Assembly: GCA_902592655.1 (NCBI GenBank)
Contig: CACJFE010000001.1
Location: 124,001-188,000, forward strand
Source of the DNA: an uncultured Pelagibacteraceae bacterium
GTDB lineage: Bacteria; Pseudomonadota; Alphaproteobacteria; Pelagibacterales; Pelagibacteraceae
Length of the DNA: 64,000 nucleotides
Direction of reading: 5' to 3'
The translations under genes and the position numbers were made by a program. The notes below the pieces were generated by a model. The model saw only the letters and a program-made list of their open reading frames with translations. It did no database searches and was not told where the DNA came from. This document shows, piece by piece, positions 63,724-64,000 of this stretch (positions are counted from its first letter, which is position 1; every line of letters begins with the position of its first letter).

Positions 63724-64000
63724 TTAAATTTTTATCTCTATATCCACTCCAGAAGCTAGATCTAATTTCATTAAAGCTTCAACGGTTTGTGGGGTTGGTT
63801 CAATTATATCAATTAGTCTTTTATGAGTTCTTGACTCAAATTGTTCTCTACTTTTTTTGTCAATATGTGGTGATCGTAAAACTGTATATCTCTCAATTCT
63901 AGTTGGTAATGGGATTGGGCCCTTAACCTGAGCTCCTGTTCTTTTGGCAGTATTTACAATCTCTTCGGTAGATAAATCCAGTATTTTGTTATCGTAAGCT
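63724..64000 (-). CDS. rpsJ: 30S ribosomal protein S10 (N-terminus cut by window edge)
   Basis: First gene of the S10 operon and NusB partner in antitermination (nusB is at 10339). I translated about 92 residues to the window edge: [40 protein letters not shown] and [17 protein letters not shown] before the TAA at 63724-63726. Roughly ten N-terminal residues lie outside. It lies 2 bases upstream of rplC. Confidence 0.97.
   Translation of the reverse strand, partial: AYDNKILDLSTEEIVNTAKRTGAQVKGPIPLPTRIERYTVLRSPHIDKKSREQFESRTHKRLIDIIEPTPQTVEALMKLDLASGVDIEIKI

Noticed and set aside
1-64000. Mobile elements, CRISPR arrays, prophage or defence genes
   Set aside because: No transposase, integrase, direct-repeat array, toxin-antitoxin pair or nuclease cluster was seen; composition and gene order are uniform core genome throughout.

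Overview
The window is a dense, AT-rich piece of core bacterial chromosome, most probably from a SAR11-clade (Pelagibacterales) alphaproteobacterium. The evidence is very low GC with Lys/Ile/Asn-rich proteins, alphaproteobacterial gene orders (plsX-ihfA-merR, relA-pyrE-pdxJ-acpS-lepB-rnc-recO, pyrB-pyrC-plsY-topA, the full S10-spc-alpha ribosomal cluster), almost no intergenic DNA, and a TPP riboswitch in front of a sodium:solute symporter, an arrangement described for SAR11 thiV. I see no mobile element, CRISPR array, integrase or rRNA. No gap between genes exceeds 300 bases; the largest are the tRNA-Ser region (about 150 bases) and the umuD/ABC-transporter divergent region (124 bases).

Layout. 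1-7.7 kb (mostly minus strand): hom (cut by the window edge), a small lipoprotein, argC, rpsI, rplM, ctaA, with a chorismate mutase on the plus strand; then rpmG, merR-like, ihfA, plsX, rpmF and a cytochrome bc1 assembly chaperone. 7.7-15.6 kb: bamE (+), the proton-pumping pyrophosphatase hppA, and a riboflavin block (nusB, ribH, ribBA, ribE, ribD) followed by nrdR and glyA. 15.6-24.5 kb: rpiB, hemB (+), then recO, rnc, lepB, acpS, pdxJ, pyrE, relA/spoT, folK, smpB and dapA as one overlapping minus-strand run. 24.5-35.5 kb: a lytic transglycosylase, tRNA-Ser(GCU), a RarD-type transporter, thiV with its TPP riboswitch, umuDC with a candidate LexA operator, an amino-acid ABC binding protein and permease, a MATE exporter, and the pair trhO plus a family-3 O-methyltransferase. 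35.5-51 kb: gatCAB, ruvX-pyrB-pyrC-like-plsY-topA-ridA, ugd-galU, panC, mgtE, lipB and an RluA-type pseudouridine synthase. 51-64 kb: the ribosomal cluster from rplQ back to rpsJ (cut by the window edge), including rpoA, adk and secY.

Themes. Genome compaction is extreme: all nine convergent gene pairs abut or overlap, leaving no space for ordinary intrinsic terminators between them, and several alphaproteobacterial blocks have lost an expected member (no fabH, DUF177, era, rpoZ, dprA or rpmD in the usual slots). Some enzymes are reduced: RelA/SpoT is shortened, the GTP cyclohydrolase II half of RibBA lacks its zinc/catalytic region, and the dihydroorotase beside pyrB lacks its metal-binding histidines.

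The most promising possibly undescribed system is the overlapping pair at 33928-35486. TrhO makes 5-hydroxyuridine at the tRNA wobble position, and the adjoining COG4122-type methyltransferase could finish it to 5-methoxyuridine, as TrmR does in Bacillus. This would be a compact wobble-modification module in a genome expected to run on few tRNAs. The umuDC operator and the riboswitch that fills the whole umuC-thiV gap are the clearest regulatory finds. No new defence or mobile system is evident.
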